From contig MCFL01000082.1 of the NCBI GenBank assembly GCA_002102555.1, positions 40,508-104,507 of the forward strand: a stretch of 64,000 bases of DNA, in the 5' to 3' direction. Position numbers and translations under genes: made by a program. The stretch is from Catenaria anguillulae PL171. Lineage: Eukaryota; Blastocladiomycota; Blastocladiomycetes; Blastocladiales; Catenariaceae. The notes beneath the pieces are model-generated. The model was given only the letters and a program-made list of their open reading frames with translations. It did no database searches and had not been told where the DNA came from. Below, one piece after another: positions 1-11,558 of this stretch (positions within the stretch are counted from its first letter, which is position 1; the number at the start of each line of letters is the position of its first letter).

Positions 1-2657
1 ACGGCACCTGGAGAGGTGTTCAGCTATTACACAATGGCGGTTGCGAGTGTTTCTGCGTCAATTGGGCTACCCATTTGACATACTCTGTTCTAACGGTAGT
101 GACCCGTAATGCCTGCCTGCTCCGGAAAGTCGCATCAGAGTGATAATCCTTTTGATTACATTTCGCACCACGATCACACATCCATCCCTCCTTTATGCCC
201 GACTTTTCTTGCACGACCTTGCTCCCATCTGTTTCTGCTCCCAATCAAGCACAAATCCGTTCAGAATATTATCGCAGTTTGCTTCACACTGCTCTTGACT
301 CGGGATTAAATCGTATCCATCTTTCCGTTCGGAAAAAGGTCACACATCGAGGTGACAGCTTGGACATCACTGGTCGTCGGCCAAATCCTCCAGCCTAGCT
401 TCTGACCCGCATCCGTGCGAGGCAACCACACAAGCCCCAAAACAATAATATCGCCGCTTTCATTGCTTCCACACGCGCAACGCCCATGTGACAGATATCT
501 TAAGCAAAATGCTCCACAAATGGTGGCGCAAATGTGAATAAAGTTTTCTCATCCACGATGAGTTTCATCGTTTACATACCTCAACTATTTGCTCGCATTT
601 TCGGAGTCAAGCAACGTCGGACGGTTCGCATTTGTGTGATAAGTGAGCCAATGAAGGTGCGCTGGAAGGCAAGAGAACTGGGACGCCAGCTGTTTCTGGT
701 TGGCTCTTCGTAACGTGGAAATCGGCTTTTGCAACACAACACAAGCAAGAACGGAAGCCACGGTGTCAGTTAACATCTCACAGGGCGCGTTTGTCCTATC
801 AACGCTTGCTCTTTCATATGCCGTGTTGTCGCCGCTTTTGTGGAGAACAAGTACATACTTCACTTGCCATCCGATCCTCGCCGCAGCTGCCTTCCGCTAC
901 CTTCAGGCATGTGCTTGTGACTGAGACCATCGCTAAAACGGACTTCACCCGACCCTTAACTCAACCAGCGCGACAAAATCCGTCGAATTCTCAACTTAAG
1001 CTTGCTGCTGCCGGACTCTATCGTTGGAAGGCGCAACCATTCACGCCACAAGAGTAAAGGAGGCCAGCTGACGTGTACGCTTGGCATTTCGCAGCTTTGC
1101 GCCGAGCTTGTTCCCACCAGTCCCTTTGAATGGTGAACCGAGTGACACATCGTGATATACAGTGGGCCTCGCCACCTCCTCCAACCCCTTTGCAAGACCG
1201 CGAATCGCAAGTCGATTGCTTCTGCTCACGAACCCCGGATACCGTTCTGTTGTCTAGACTCTCCCCGATTCTCTCGACTCCTGCGCACGTTTGGGCAGCC
1301 CCATCCCGACCGCGTCCTCCCGCCATCTAACGGGTATCTCATCTTTTAGGCACCGAGGGTATGTTATTGGATTTTGATTCTTTAAGTCATTCATCTTGAT
1401 GTCTCCCCATCTACTCGCATTCACTCGCCGAGCGAAGCCGAGTCATTCGGTTGATGCCGCGTTCGCAATCCGTGCGCATGGTTGCGAGGGAACGATGGCT
1501 CTTTTCCTGCTGCGCAATCCCACTCACCATTCGCCTCGGTCGCAATGTTTGGAAACTGTTCAAGAAGGGGCACTGACCCCTTGCTACGACTCGACTCGCT
1601 CTCGCTTGCCTACTAGACATGATTTGCCGACCATCATCAACCTCTCGCCTCCTTTATCCCCTTTTCTTCCCAGCTAGCCTTCTTGCTCGACTGATCCTCC
1701 TATTTCTTCGCGTCATCAATTGTCATTCTGACCCCGAGACTCTTCTTTTGCCTCGGAAGCTTCCTCATATCACATCGTTTTTGTCCCGTCAGACTCGCCA
1801 CCACTTTCTTGCCCCGGCCCCACGTTCCCCTCTCTTCACCAGGTTAGTTCATCAGTCTCCAGCTGCCACCTGTACCGATTACCTGAGCAGACAATCGCTA
1901 TTCACGTCACACAGCTTCCATTCGCAACTCCAGCTGTCGTTTCTTTGCTGTCTCTTGGCCACCCGGCTCACCCCCTGTCCTGGCGCAGTTACTCGGGCTG
2001 CTTCCGCGTCGATTTATCCGGTCATCCTGGCGGGTCACACCCATCCAGTTGAAAGCGTGCGTTCCCGTGTTGTTGTTGCCGGCTGTACCCCAAGTGTTTT
2101 GGGCTAGTCTTGATTGAAACTTTTTGTTTCCGATCCCAATTGCCCCCTCTACTTGATCTTTGCCTGCCTCGACCTGCAACGTCACTTTCGGCACTTGCCC
2201 CTTGCTCTGCGTCCCCTGGGTCTGGTGCGCACTTGGCCTTTCCATTGTGCTTCCAAATTGACACTTGACCGCCTCCTCGACATGCCCCTCACTCGCCGAA
2301 TCACCGCCAATCCGCCATACATATCCCTCATGCCCATGGCCAACATTAGCCCCTCCCCCTTCCGGCGCAGTCAATCGACCCTTCTTTACTTCTTGAATGT
2401 TGATGATTCCCTTTCTTTGACATGTTTCATTCATGGCAAAGAGCACCTGTGCTCTGTTTCTTTCTTTCATGACTGGCAATCCCTCTGGCACCTGCTCCGA
2501 TTGGGCCCTACCGCCATGCCGCCAGGAGCCACCGCTGACTTTGGGGTCGGCCCATTCCCGATTCTGATCTCTACAGATTCTTCCTTTCAGCAAGCGTATC
2601 AACCTCACGCAATCTCTTGACGACCCGGTCCATCTTGCCACCACGCAGCCTCCGACC
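1..2657. other. Gene-poor leader region upstream of the HSF gene
   Basis: No ORF here has protein-like composition, a recognisable motif or plausible splice partners. The + strand from about 1400 to 2650 is rich in pyrimidine runs, as in promoters and 5' UTRs of this genome. The long minus-strand frame that overlaps 1907-2968 is an antisense shadow across this leader and the first HSF exon. Confidence 0.6.
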
Positions 2658-4886
2658 ATGCGCTCACCCGCCCAAGAAAAGAAGCCAGCCAGCGCCCGTG
2701 CTGCGCAAAAGCCCAAAGCGGGCGGCGGCCGCCCCGGTCCCGGCCCGACATTTGTGAGCAAGCTGTACAAGATGCTCTCGGACACTGGCAATGCTCGGCT
2801 CATCACTTGGACTCCGGCCGGCGACGCATTTGTGGTGCTGCGGCCGTCCGAGTTTGCGCGCAAGTTGTTGCCGACGCAGTACAAGCATTCGCAGTTCCAG
2901 AGCTTTGTCAGGCAGGCCAACATGTACGTGAGCACGTCCAATCTCCTCGCTCGTCTTGGCCAGCGCAACGGGCTTTTCCTCTGTCATCACTTAGTTGCTG
3001 AGCAATGGCGGCAGGGGGCTGGTGGTCCCACTCAAACCCGCCCAAAACTGACCTTGCCCTCCTCCTTCCAATAGGTATGGCTTTTCCAAGGTGACATTGC
3101 CGTCCGCCCTGCTCACGCAGCTTTTGGCCGTCGGCGAGCCGTCGACAACGTCCACTGTATCTGCGCGTTCATCAACCGTTCTTGTTCGCACCTCAACCCT
3201 CGTGACAGACGCGTCTCCCATGCCATTGCCCACGAGTGACGCAAGCCATGCCGGACCCACGAGTGCTCAGTATTTGCCACATACCGAGGCGGCCCCAGTG
3301 GCCGCCGCCGCTCTACCCGCCGCAACCTCGCGTGGCGCGGGCGGCGTCGCCCGGTCGGCTGGCGGCAAGGCCAGCGTCCACGACGAGCAGCCGTGGGCGT
3401 TCAAGCACCCGAAATTCATGCGCGGGGCCGTCGACTTGCTGCCCGAAGTGCGCCGCAAGGCACGCGTACGCAAGATGTCGTTGACTGGAACCGACGGGAC
3501 CGGCGGCCCGCCCGGCGGTATCGAGGTGACCGCACCGGCTGCTGGCAACCCCATGTCGCCGAAACAACACGGGTCGGATGTACGGAGTGGCGAGACCGAG
3601 GGCGAGTCTGGCGCAGAGGACGCCGACGAAAGAGAAAGCCCTAGCCGAGGCGGATTGTATGGCGAGTACGATGAGCTTGATGCGGAGCCTTCGACGGCGA
3701 TGAGCGAGGGCGGCGGGTTTTACGATTCCCATCGCGCGTCGTTGCCGGCGGCAAGCAACGCACACTTCAGTCTTCACCACAGCCATGTCGACCGTGGGAC
3801 TGTATTTCAGCAGTCAGCGTCGCCCCGGCCGCATGTCGAAACGAATGTCAACGACCCGCTCCCCCCTCGGCCACCCTTGGATCCTTTTGCAACGAACCAA
3901 CATCCGGTTGCCCCTTACCCAGGTCACGCAGCCCCCACTACGTTGCCTCCACCACGCTCTGCACCGATTGCTGATCAACATGGAGGTCAACGTGCAACAT
4001 CCGCCGCCATGTTTCGACTCGCAGAGCTCACCTCCCAATTGGCCGACATGGTTACCCGATCCTTGCCTTTGGAAGGGTCGAGCTCCGACGACGCGACGTC
4101 GGCTGCAGCGCGAAATGAGGTGACAAGAATTGTGTCTGAGGCGTGGGGGATTGCGAATACGTTTACGGGTGCCGATGCGGGTGCCGAATCCGCCACGGGT
4201 ATGGGCGCGTCTTGATTTTTTTCTGTCGAACCACGACCGTTTTTTTGACCCATGTCTGTTTGCTTGCGCCAGAGTCGTCCACCAACTCGCCGCGTGCAGC
4301 ACGCCTCCATCAGCTCGCCTCCTGGAGCCATGCAAATCCTAGGTTACCCTACCGACCAGCCAACCGGACATATCCCGGATATCCTCCTGCAGGTCACTAC
4401 TATGGCAGCGGCGGCAGCGGGCCTTACGCACGTCCACCGCCGTATGGTGTATCTGCTCGTGACGTCTACTTGTCGCCACCCTACACCTCGCACCCGTCGT
4501 TTGCCTCGCGGTCGCCCGCAGACATGTACTGGCCCGACCCTGGCCACTTTCCTCTCAGCCCCTCGCATCCTCCAGCACACTACAATGGATCATCGCCTTC
4601 GGCCGCGGCGCAGTACGTCCACCCGTTGCCGTCGAGCGCGGGGAGCGCGGGTGGCCCGGCCGCTATCGGTCCGTCGCATGCGCCGCCGTTGCCTTTGCCA
4701 CTCCCGGCGTCGAGCCGGTATCATTCGACGGCATCGGCCGCAGCAGGAGGCGGGCCAGTGTCGGGACTGAGGTATGGCGCAAGTGCGGACATGAATTGGC
4801 CAGAGGAGCGCGTCGCGGATGATGAGCGGCGGCGGGTGCCGACTGCCGAGGAGTATGAGATGGCGATGGCACAGCAGTGGCATTGA
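2658..4886 (+). CDS. Heat-shock-factor-type transcription factor
   Basis: This is a nuclear transcription factor with an HSF-type winged-helix DNA-binding domain. After a basic, Gly/Pro-rich start, FVSKLYKMLSD, LITWTPAGDAFVV, LLPTQYKHSQFQSFVRQ and, across the first intron, NMYGFSKV match the HSF domain in order. WAFKHPKFMRG and DLLPEVRRKA complete it. Intron 1 is 2924-3074 (GTACGT...AATAG) and splits the Met codon of NMYG. The stretch 3091-3270 is Ser/Thr-rich, open, 180 nt long, starts GTGACA and ends CTCAG, so it is either a long wing-loop insertion or an in-frame intron. A further intron at about 4199-4299 brings in a Pro/Tyr/Ser-rich C-terminal region that ends at 4886. No clear heptad-repeat trimerisation region was seen, so an Sfl1/Skn7-like or divergent HSF is possible. 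Family call is strong; exact exon map of the middle and end is approximate. Confidence 0.9.
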
Positions 4887-5392
4887 CCGCAGTGTACCCT
4901 TATCGTGCGAGCTTGACCGGCGCGCGCAAGGATCTCTCGATTTTTGGCCTCGTCATTTCATTCAATCCGCTCTTCCATCTCACGTGTTGCGGGTATCAGA
5001 TGTATTTCTCGTTTACATGTCGCTGCAAATCTTACCATTACCTGTTTCCTTGCCTTTTTGTGTGTCTTTGTGTGTGTTTGAGATATCTGCCAGTCATACG
5101 CTTCTCGTCTTGACTCCTCCAGCTCTACCAGTTGTTCTTTTTCTTTTCAGTTTGTATTTAACATGATGCATGCTATTGGCTTTCCTTTGATACCTGCCTA
5201 TGGTCATGGCGAGCGACCAAGCTCGGGCTGTGAGCCTGCTTCTTTCCTTGCGGCAGGTCGTTGGTGACAGCAGAAAGAAAGAGGAGGCAACTGTCGACTG
5301 TCATGAGCAAATACTGCAAAGGGGGCAAATCATTGCTCGCTGTCATTGCATGCTTGCATCATTCCCACTCAATGCACTAGTCCCGCATCATC
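4887..5392. other. Intergenic region between the HSF and rhodanese genes
   Basis: T-rich sequence following the HSF stop, consistent with a 3' UTR, then the short promoter of the next + strand gene. No coding signal was seen. Confidence 0.5.
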
Positions 5393-6018
5393 ATGTCCGG
5401 CGTCAAGTCCATGCGAGCGCCCGAATTGGCCGCCATGATTCGCGACCGGTCACTGACTCCAGGGTATTTCCGCTTATCTATTCCATTCCGGGGCGGGGCT
5501 CGGCGGCCTTGAGTACCTTCGCCTTGGTCGCAATCACCCTCGAAGCATACTCACGGCCAAATCCAACAGCAAAGATTACGTTGTCGTGGACGTGCGTGAC
5601 GACGATTACATTGGCGGCCACATTCCAGGCGCCGTCAACTTGCCGTCCCATACGTTGGGCGATCCTAATGTGATTGAGGCAAAGGCAAGAGAGTTTGCGA
5701 GCGTGCCCAAGCTCATCTTCCATTGTGCGTCCATCCTCCTGTTTGCTCACACCTGCTCACACCTGGAAGAACCTACAATCAGTGTCCAGTTGGCTCATTC
5801 CGCTGTGGATGTCTTGTGATTTTTACACAGGCGCGCTTTCGCAACAGCGTGGACCGAAAGCGGCAATGCGGTTTGCGTCCATCATGGGTCCCGACCGGAC
5901 ATCCGAGATTTATGTTCTTATTGGCGGGTTCAGCCAGTGGCAGCAGCAGTACCGCAATGAGCCAGACTTGTTGGAAGGGTATGACGCCAAGGTCTGGAGC
6001 GACGAGTGGTGGAACTAG
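5393..6018 (+). CDS. Cdc25/Acr2-type rhodanese phosphatase
   Basis: Small cytosolic rhodanese-fold protein of the Cdc25-like group, which includes yeast Acr2 arsenate reductase and Ibp1-type phosphatases. The start MSGVKSMRAPELAAMIRDR is followed by an intron ending at 5569. Exon 2 encodes KDYVVVDVRDDDYIGGHIPG, the typical rhodanese strand and loop. Intron 2 is 5725-5830 (GTGCGT...ACACAG) and cuts the catalytic Cys codon; splicing yields the active-site loop HCALSQQRGP, an intact Cys-X5-Arg. The end IYVLIGGFSQWQQQY is the usual last strand and helix. Size (about 150 residues) suits single-domain members. The donor of intron 1 is not certain (two GT sites are possible near 5449 and 5463). Whether the substrate is arsenate or a phosphoprotein cannot be told from sequence. 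Confidence 0.87.
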
Positions 6019-7022
6019 CTATCAGTCAAGTTGGCGAGTTTTGTCGACGGCGGCAGCCTTGGGAAGCAGATGATGCCTGGGAGGTGGGTCTTGCGGGATG
6101 GAATGGTCCACTTTCTGGTATTCTGCAAATTTCATGTCAATTGCAACACATTGTCTGTCTATCGCTTCCTATTTCCAGGAACAGTACCCCTGCTATTTCA
6201 CTGCCAATTGAAAGGATACCCTTGTGGGTTCCAGAATAAATGCGCAAACTTGGAGCAGCATTCTAGCGCTCGGCAGAAGAGGAAAAATGGCGCAGCGTCT
6301 TCCAGAAGCATTTTCCAGACGAACACGCAGATCGTCTGTCAGGGCATGCGGCGGTGAGAGGATTTGCGAGAGGTGAAAACACGCCCGCCTTGGCGTTTTG
6401 CCTGCTGTGGATTTTGGCGCTTTTCATGGCCTGTAGGTAACCATATCTCCATGCATGGATCAAAATGAGAGACAAATGAATATTGCTAGTGGGAGATGTC
6501 CGTAAGCAAGAAAGCAGAGGGCTTTTTTGAGGGTTTGCATTGTTTACCAAATGCATCATATATACACAGACCCAGGACCCCGATGATGACAAACGGACCC
6601 GCTGCAGCTTCCAGATCCGGCAGTCCGTTTGCGGCCGAGAAACCAGTCAAGATCCAAATCACTTCACTTGCGAGTTGTTTTCCCGAGCAGCTTCAAATGC
6701 CAAGCAGTCCGCAACCCGTTGGGACTCTCTGCATCAAAAGGAAGAGAGCCAAGAACCCATGAATGACTGAATGCACCTGAAAATCTCGGCCAAATCCCCA
6801 CCCACCTCTCCTTGTATCCATCTCCAGCAACGCCTCCCGCCTTGGCATTCTCAGGCACAAGTCCCTGCTCTGTCTATACCCAATTGGCCGGATCGCTTTC
6901 ATTTCTGCTTGGTCGATAATATATCGCTGTCGACCCGTCCTCGCAGCGCTCCCTAGTCGCAAATCTGGTTCCTTCCACCCAACTACAATCCATTCCCATT
7001 CCTTTTGCCAAGTCGTAACACC
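6019..7022. other. Intergenic region, no gene seen
   Basis: About 1 kb between two + strand genes. Short frames are present on both strands but none has conserved motifs or convincing splice sites. It should hold the 3' UTR of the rhodanese gene and the promoter of the lipid phosphotransferase gene. Confidence 0.5.
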
Positions 7023-8428
7023 ATGACAGCCGCCTCTCCAGCAGCCGTACCGACTCCAGCTCCGCCACTGGGAGCTCAAACAGCGTCGCAACCGAGCCAG
7101 CCAACACAATCCTACAGCCAGCCCCCATTGCACGTTCCTCTCAAGTCTTCGATTGGCGGCACCACCCCTCCGGCCGCTTCACTGTCCGCGCGTGCCTGGG
7201 CATGGGTCCAACCGTACCTGACACTGTGGCGCTCCACCTGGGACTTGAAAATCACCGTCTACGCCATTCTGTGGTTTGTCGTTTGCACCTACATTGTGTG
7301 CCTGTCCAATTCCGCCGTGGACCGCATCAACCCAAACAACTTTCTCCCATTCGACGAGCGCAAGGTCTTGCACGATCCGCTGCTCAAGTGGTCGTTCCAA
7401 GTGTTTGTGCAATCGGGCTTGCCGCAGGATTTGAGTGACTTGTGGGTCAGGGCAGCCACGGCGCTCTTGTTTGCACGAGCGCTGACCATGAAGCGGCGGT
7501 CCTTGACCATTCTCCGGCGCATCTTGTACATTTCCGGCGCGGTTTACTTGATGCGTGCCCCCAGTGTCATCTTGACTGTGTTGCCCAATCCGTACATTCA
7601 GGTGCCTACACGTTGCCTTGTCGTTTCCAGTGTTTCCTGGTGTTCTGACCTATCCCTCTCTCTTCATGTGGCTATCAGTGCATTTCCAACCCTCACCCAA
7701 ACATCTTCATCGACGCCATCGACCTGATGCTGCAACGCCGGTACTCTTGCGGCGACGTCTTCTTCTCTGGCCACTCCATCTTCATCACGCTTGTTGCGCG
7801 TATCTACATCATGTACACGGACAATGTGGTGATCCACTTGCTCGCTTGCCTCTTCACTGCGGGCGGCCTGTTTTCGCTCGTGTTTACGACCTACCATTAC
7901 AGCATTGACGTGCTGTTTGCGTTCACCATTGTCACGGCCCTGTATTCGATCTACCATTGGATCGCAAAGGGCAAAATGGGCGTCAACCGTTGGTGGGGTA
8001 AGGTCATCTTGTACATTGATGGCGAGCGCATTATGGATCAGGAGGAGGAGGAGTTGTTGCCCATGTCGAGGCGCGGGTCGGCCGTTGGCTCTGCACTGGA
8101 CGATTCCGACAACAATGGTCAGCAACGTGTGGCGGCATCCGAAGTGCCTGATACGTTTGGCACGCCGCGGGCAGGAAACATGCGGCAAGTTGGTGGGAAC
8201 GGAGCGGGTACTGGCTCACAACTCCCGGTGGATGGCCGGTCGTCGTTGCATCTTGAGCAGTCGGCCGCACTCATGGTGCCATTACCTGGGTCGCCAGCGT
8301 TGGCCGAGGCCGCATTACTGGACGATCAGACGTTGACGGGGTCGGCGGCTGGATCAAACGGGTCGAGCCGGCGGCGTGCAGCGTCGCCCGTGAGACGAAA
8401 GACGGATGCAAGTGACGACGAGTTGTAG
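7023..8428 (+). CDS. Sphingomyelin-synthase-like lipid phosphotransferase (PAP2_C)
   Basis: Polytopic membrane protein of about 442 residues. After a Pro/Ala-rich cytosolic N-terminus there are several hydrophobic helices (for example ITVYAILWFVVCTYIVCL and the segment after RRILYI). Exon 2 carries the sphingomyelin-synthase signature: CGDVFFSGHS near residues 216-225 and HYSIDVLFAF near 266, supplying the His-His-Asp catalytic triad of the family. The single intron is 7602-7678 (CAG|GTGCCT...ATCAG|TGC), phase 0. The C-terminus is hydrophilic and acidic (QEEEELLP) and probably cytosolic. Family members move a phosphocholine, phosphoethanolamine or phosphoinositol head group onto ceramide in Golgi or plasma membrane. 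Head-group specificity is not readable here. Yeast-type Aur1 IPC synthases look different, so this is an SMS-like enzyme. Confidence 0.82.
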
Positions 8429-8977
8429 ATTTCGAATTTTTTTTTTTTTTTTTTTCAGTTTGGTTGTGGTGCTGGCCGGCATGATTTGATTTGAATCCGT
8501 ATTTTACCCCCTCGACCCCACCTCTTCCTTGCTTCCCTCAGTGGGCGGCTGTCGTTAGCCTTGTCTTATTCCTTTTTTTTTTTTAAATATCTCCTCCGTT
8601 GACTGTTCCTTCATGTGTTTACTACAAGTATATCTGTCTTGGTCTTGGTCTTGTTTCTCACAGCCGCCAGGTCGCCAGTTGACGGTTGCAACAAACAGCA
8701 AGGTGGTTGCTAGGCTTGTCTCTTGCGTACTAACTTGAATGTAATTCCTATTGATATCTCGTTATGCGAAGGAATGACTTGGCGGAAGAAACGCGCGAAA
8801 CAGACTGAAGTTGGGTCGTGGCTGCCTGGCTTGGCAGTTGGCGGTTGGCAGTTGGCACGATGGACCAAACATATGGATCTACATACATATAGTCCCTCCG
8901 CCAGCCAGTTCTTTCCAAATGTGCGCAAAGACGTACAACCCTATGAATTAACCACCGGGACGCAAGTATCCACCACC
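8429..8977. other. 3' UTR and promoter with T19 and T12 runs
   Basis: Homopolymer T runs occupy 8437-8455 and 8573-8584 just after the stop of the lipid phosphotransferase gene. The remainder precedes the BRO1 gene. An upstream open extension of the BRO1 frame back to 8723 exists, but it lacks an ATG and BRO1-like composition. Confidence 0.5.
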
Positions 8978-11451
8978 ATGCTCACCGTGACCCCGCGCCG
9001 CACGGTACCCCTCCCGACCCTCGCCTCCCCGCTCGGCGACTACATCCAGCGGTCCTACGGCGAATCGCCCGACGCCTATCAAGACGACTTCCGTGCCCTC
9101 GACCAACTGCGTGCCGCCATCACGGGTCCAATCGACCCGCACCCGGCAACGCTCGATGCGCTCGCCCGCTACTATGCGCAGCTGCGCTTTGTTGCTGCAA
9201 AGTTTCCGATCGACGAGGCGTCTCTGCGCATCAAGTTCACCTGGCACCCGAGCTTCAAGCCCGCGAAAAAGGAGTATGCGTTTGCACACTTGGCATACGA
9301 ACGAGCGTCGGTGCTATTCAATGTGGGCGCCGTGTGTGCTTCGCTCGGCGCAGCCGAGGCCACGGCCGCCCCCGAGCGTGCTTGTGAGTGGTTTCGCAAG
9401 GCCGCAGGTGTGTTTGATGGGCTCAAGGCCGCACTTGCCAATGAGCTACGCGGCGTGCCTGCAGGCGACCTGGATTTGCATGCGGCCACGACCATCGAGT
9501 GTGCATTGCAAGTGATGCTGGCTCAGGCTGCAGAATGTGTGTGGATCAAGGGAGCAAAGGCGGGCAGTGTCAAGGATGGGCTGTTGGCCAGGATTGCCAT
9601 GGAAATTGTTGGTCTGTACGGAGCGGCGCTTAAGGCTATTGAAGGGTCGCAGGCGGCGCTCATGGAGGGCATGACAGTACGGATACATCCACCCGTTTGC
9701 CCTGCGATGCGAATCTTGGTCGGCATGCCTTGTATGGATTCACATTATTCCATCCTGTTTAGCGCTGGATCGTCGATATCAAGGCCAAGCAAGCCCTCTA
9801 CACGGCGCACGCTCAATTCCGTAAATCCCTCGACTGTGCTTCGCGCATGCTGCATGGCGAATCCGTCGCTCGTCTACTCGCTGCACAAGCCGCCCTACAA
9901 TCGAAATCAGCCCTGGCCAATGCCAACAAAATCCAATCGCCGATTGTCGACTTGCTGCGCGCCCTCGACTCGCAAATCGACCCGATTGCCAAATCCGCCA
10001 TCAAGGACAATGACCTCGTCTACGTCCAGCCCGTGCCCAAAGAAGCCGACCTGCCCGCCATTGCCCCCATCCCTTTTGCGCAACTCGGCGTAGCACCCAT
10101 CCCATTTGCCGTCGACCCAACACTCGTTGGCCGCCCGCTGTTTGCGGCGCTCGTCCCCTTCGAAGTCCACCAAATGACGTCCGAGTACTCGTCACGTAAA
10201 GAATCCGTCGTGTCTGCACTCACACGCGACATCCACGCCTGGCACGCACGCGGGCTTGCTGCCTTGCACGCATCTGGCCTACCTGGCGTGCTCGAATCGC
10301 TCGCGTCCACGGCACGTGGCGAATCGGGCGTTCCGCAAGCATCGCTTGATCGTGCGCGCCACTTTGCAACCGTGCTCGGCGGGACCAGGCACATTGAGAC
10401 GCAAATTGCCGCTCTGCAGGCGGCAGCCGAGCGCGGCGCCGGTGTCATGCATGAGATTGAGAGTGTGTTGGATCAGGAGGCAAGGGAGGATACAGAGATC
10501 AAGGAACAGTTTCAGGAAAAGTGGGTGCGTGAGGCCAGCATGGTGTTACAGCGTCCGATTCGCGATCGGGTCAGCGAGTTGAAGGACAAGTTGGCGGCGG
10601 CGGTCGGAAGTGATGCCTTCATTCGTGAAAAGTATGAGGAAGGCAAGGACAAGATGGTCCGGTTGGAGATGGTGGCGGCCAATGGAGTTGGGCTGGACGG
10701 AATGGTGGGCGATGCGGCGGCGGCGGCGGGCAGCGTTTCGCCCAATGATCCTGCCGTCAAGGAAGCCAGAGACCTGGTAGCACAATACGAGGCCACGCTC
10801 AAGCAAGCCGCAGCACTCGTGACCGAGGCACAGGACATGGCCCGGGCAGACGACATTGCGGCCGAGCTGACGGCCGTGGTTGCCCAGTCGGGTAACACTC
10901 TCATGATTGAAAAGCAGCCCTTGTTTGACAAGCACCTGGCAAAGTACGAGACAGTGCGGGGAAAGCTTGCCCAAGTGGAAAAGGCGCAAGAGGCACAAGT
11001 CGACCAACTTCAGCTCGTTGGCACCCAACTTGGCGCACGCATGAGCGCCAACGGCGCCGGCGCAAAGCAACGTGCCGCGCTCCTCAACGAGCTGCAGTGT
11101 GCATTTGACTTGGCACAAGAGCTTGTGAGCAATCTCAAAGAGGGTCACAAGTTCTACTCGGACCTCACGCGGGTCTTGACCGAGCTGCATCGGCGTGCAA
11201 CCGACCTTGTGCTTGCGCGGTCAATTGAGAAGCGCGAATTGTTGTCGGAACTGACGAGGTCGATTGCGGCGGCCGCGGCCCCTGGGTCGTATCCTGGGCA
11301 TGCTGGCGGATCGAGCTACACGAATTCCCCGCCGCCGTTGCCGCCAAGGTCGCCTGCGGCACAAGCTGCGTCCTTTGCTCAGCAGCCGCAGCCGGGTGTC
11401 TGGAACCAGGGCGCACCGCCCAAGTTTTCGCGGCCTGGTGGTCGCAGTTGA
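8978..11451 (+). CDS. BRO1-domain protein (ALIX/PalA/Rim20-like)
   Basis: Scaffold protein of the ESCRT pathway, about 795 residues. The start MLTVTPRRTVPLPTLASPLG corresponds to the usual first strand of BRO1 domains; the domain continues with IKFTWHPSFKP, YERASVLFNVGAVCASLGA and the helical array up to about residue 380. The one intron is 9677-9762 (ACA|GTACGG...TTTAG|CGC), phase 0, placed inside the BRO1 domain. The rest is helix-rich and coiled (V-domain-like), for example VMHEIESVLDQEAREDTEI and ALVTEAQDMARADDIAAELT. It ends with a short Pro-rich tail, SPPPLPPRSPAAQ. In fungi PalA/Rim20 binds PacC/Rim101 for alkaline-pH signalling, while ALIX/Bro1 members act in multivesicular-body sorting. 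The Pro-rich tail favours ALIX, but the two roles cannot be separated from sequence. Confidence 0.93.
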
Positions 11452-11558
11452 TTCATTTTTTTGTTGCGCGGGTCTCATTTGTCAGGGTTTAACGATGGTG
11501 TATCACGATCAAAAAGTACATTGCTCTCTTGGATGCTGGATACTTTTGCGCAAGCACC
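11452..11558. terminator. Short convergent 3' gap
   Basis: Only 107 nt separate the stop codons of the convergent BRO1 and NDUFAF5 genes, so both transcripts must end here or overlap tail to tail. Confidence 0.4.

Noticed and set aside
1907-2968. Long minus-strand open frame (353 residues) near the left end
   Set aside because: It overlaps the HSF start and leader antisense, has mixed composition and no motif, and arises from GC-rich reading of a real gene's other strand.
4143-4250. Separate small gene starting at 4143 after the HSF gene
   Set aside because: A GT-AG intron (about 4199-4299) links this frame to the HSF product, and the frame before the intron has no protein-like character.
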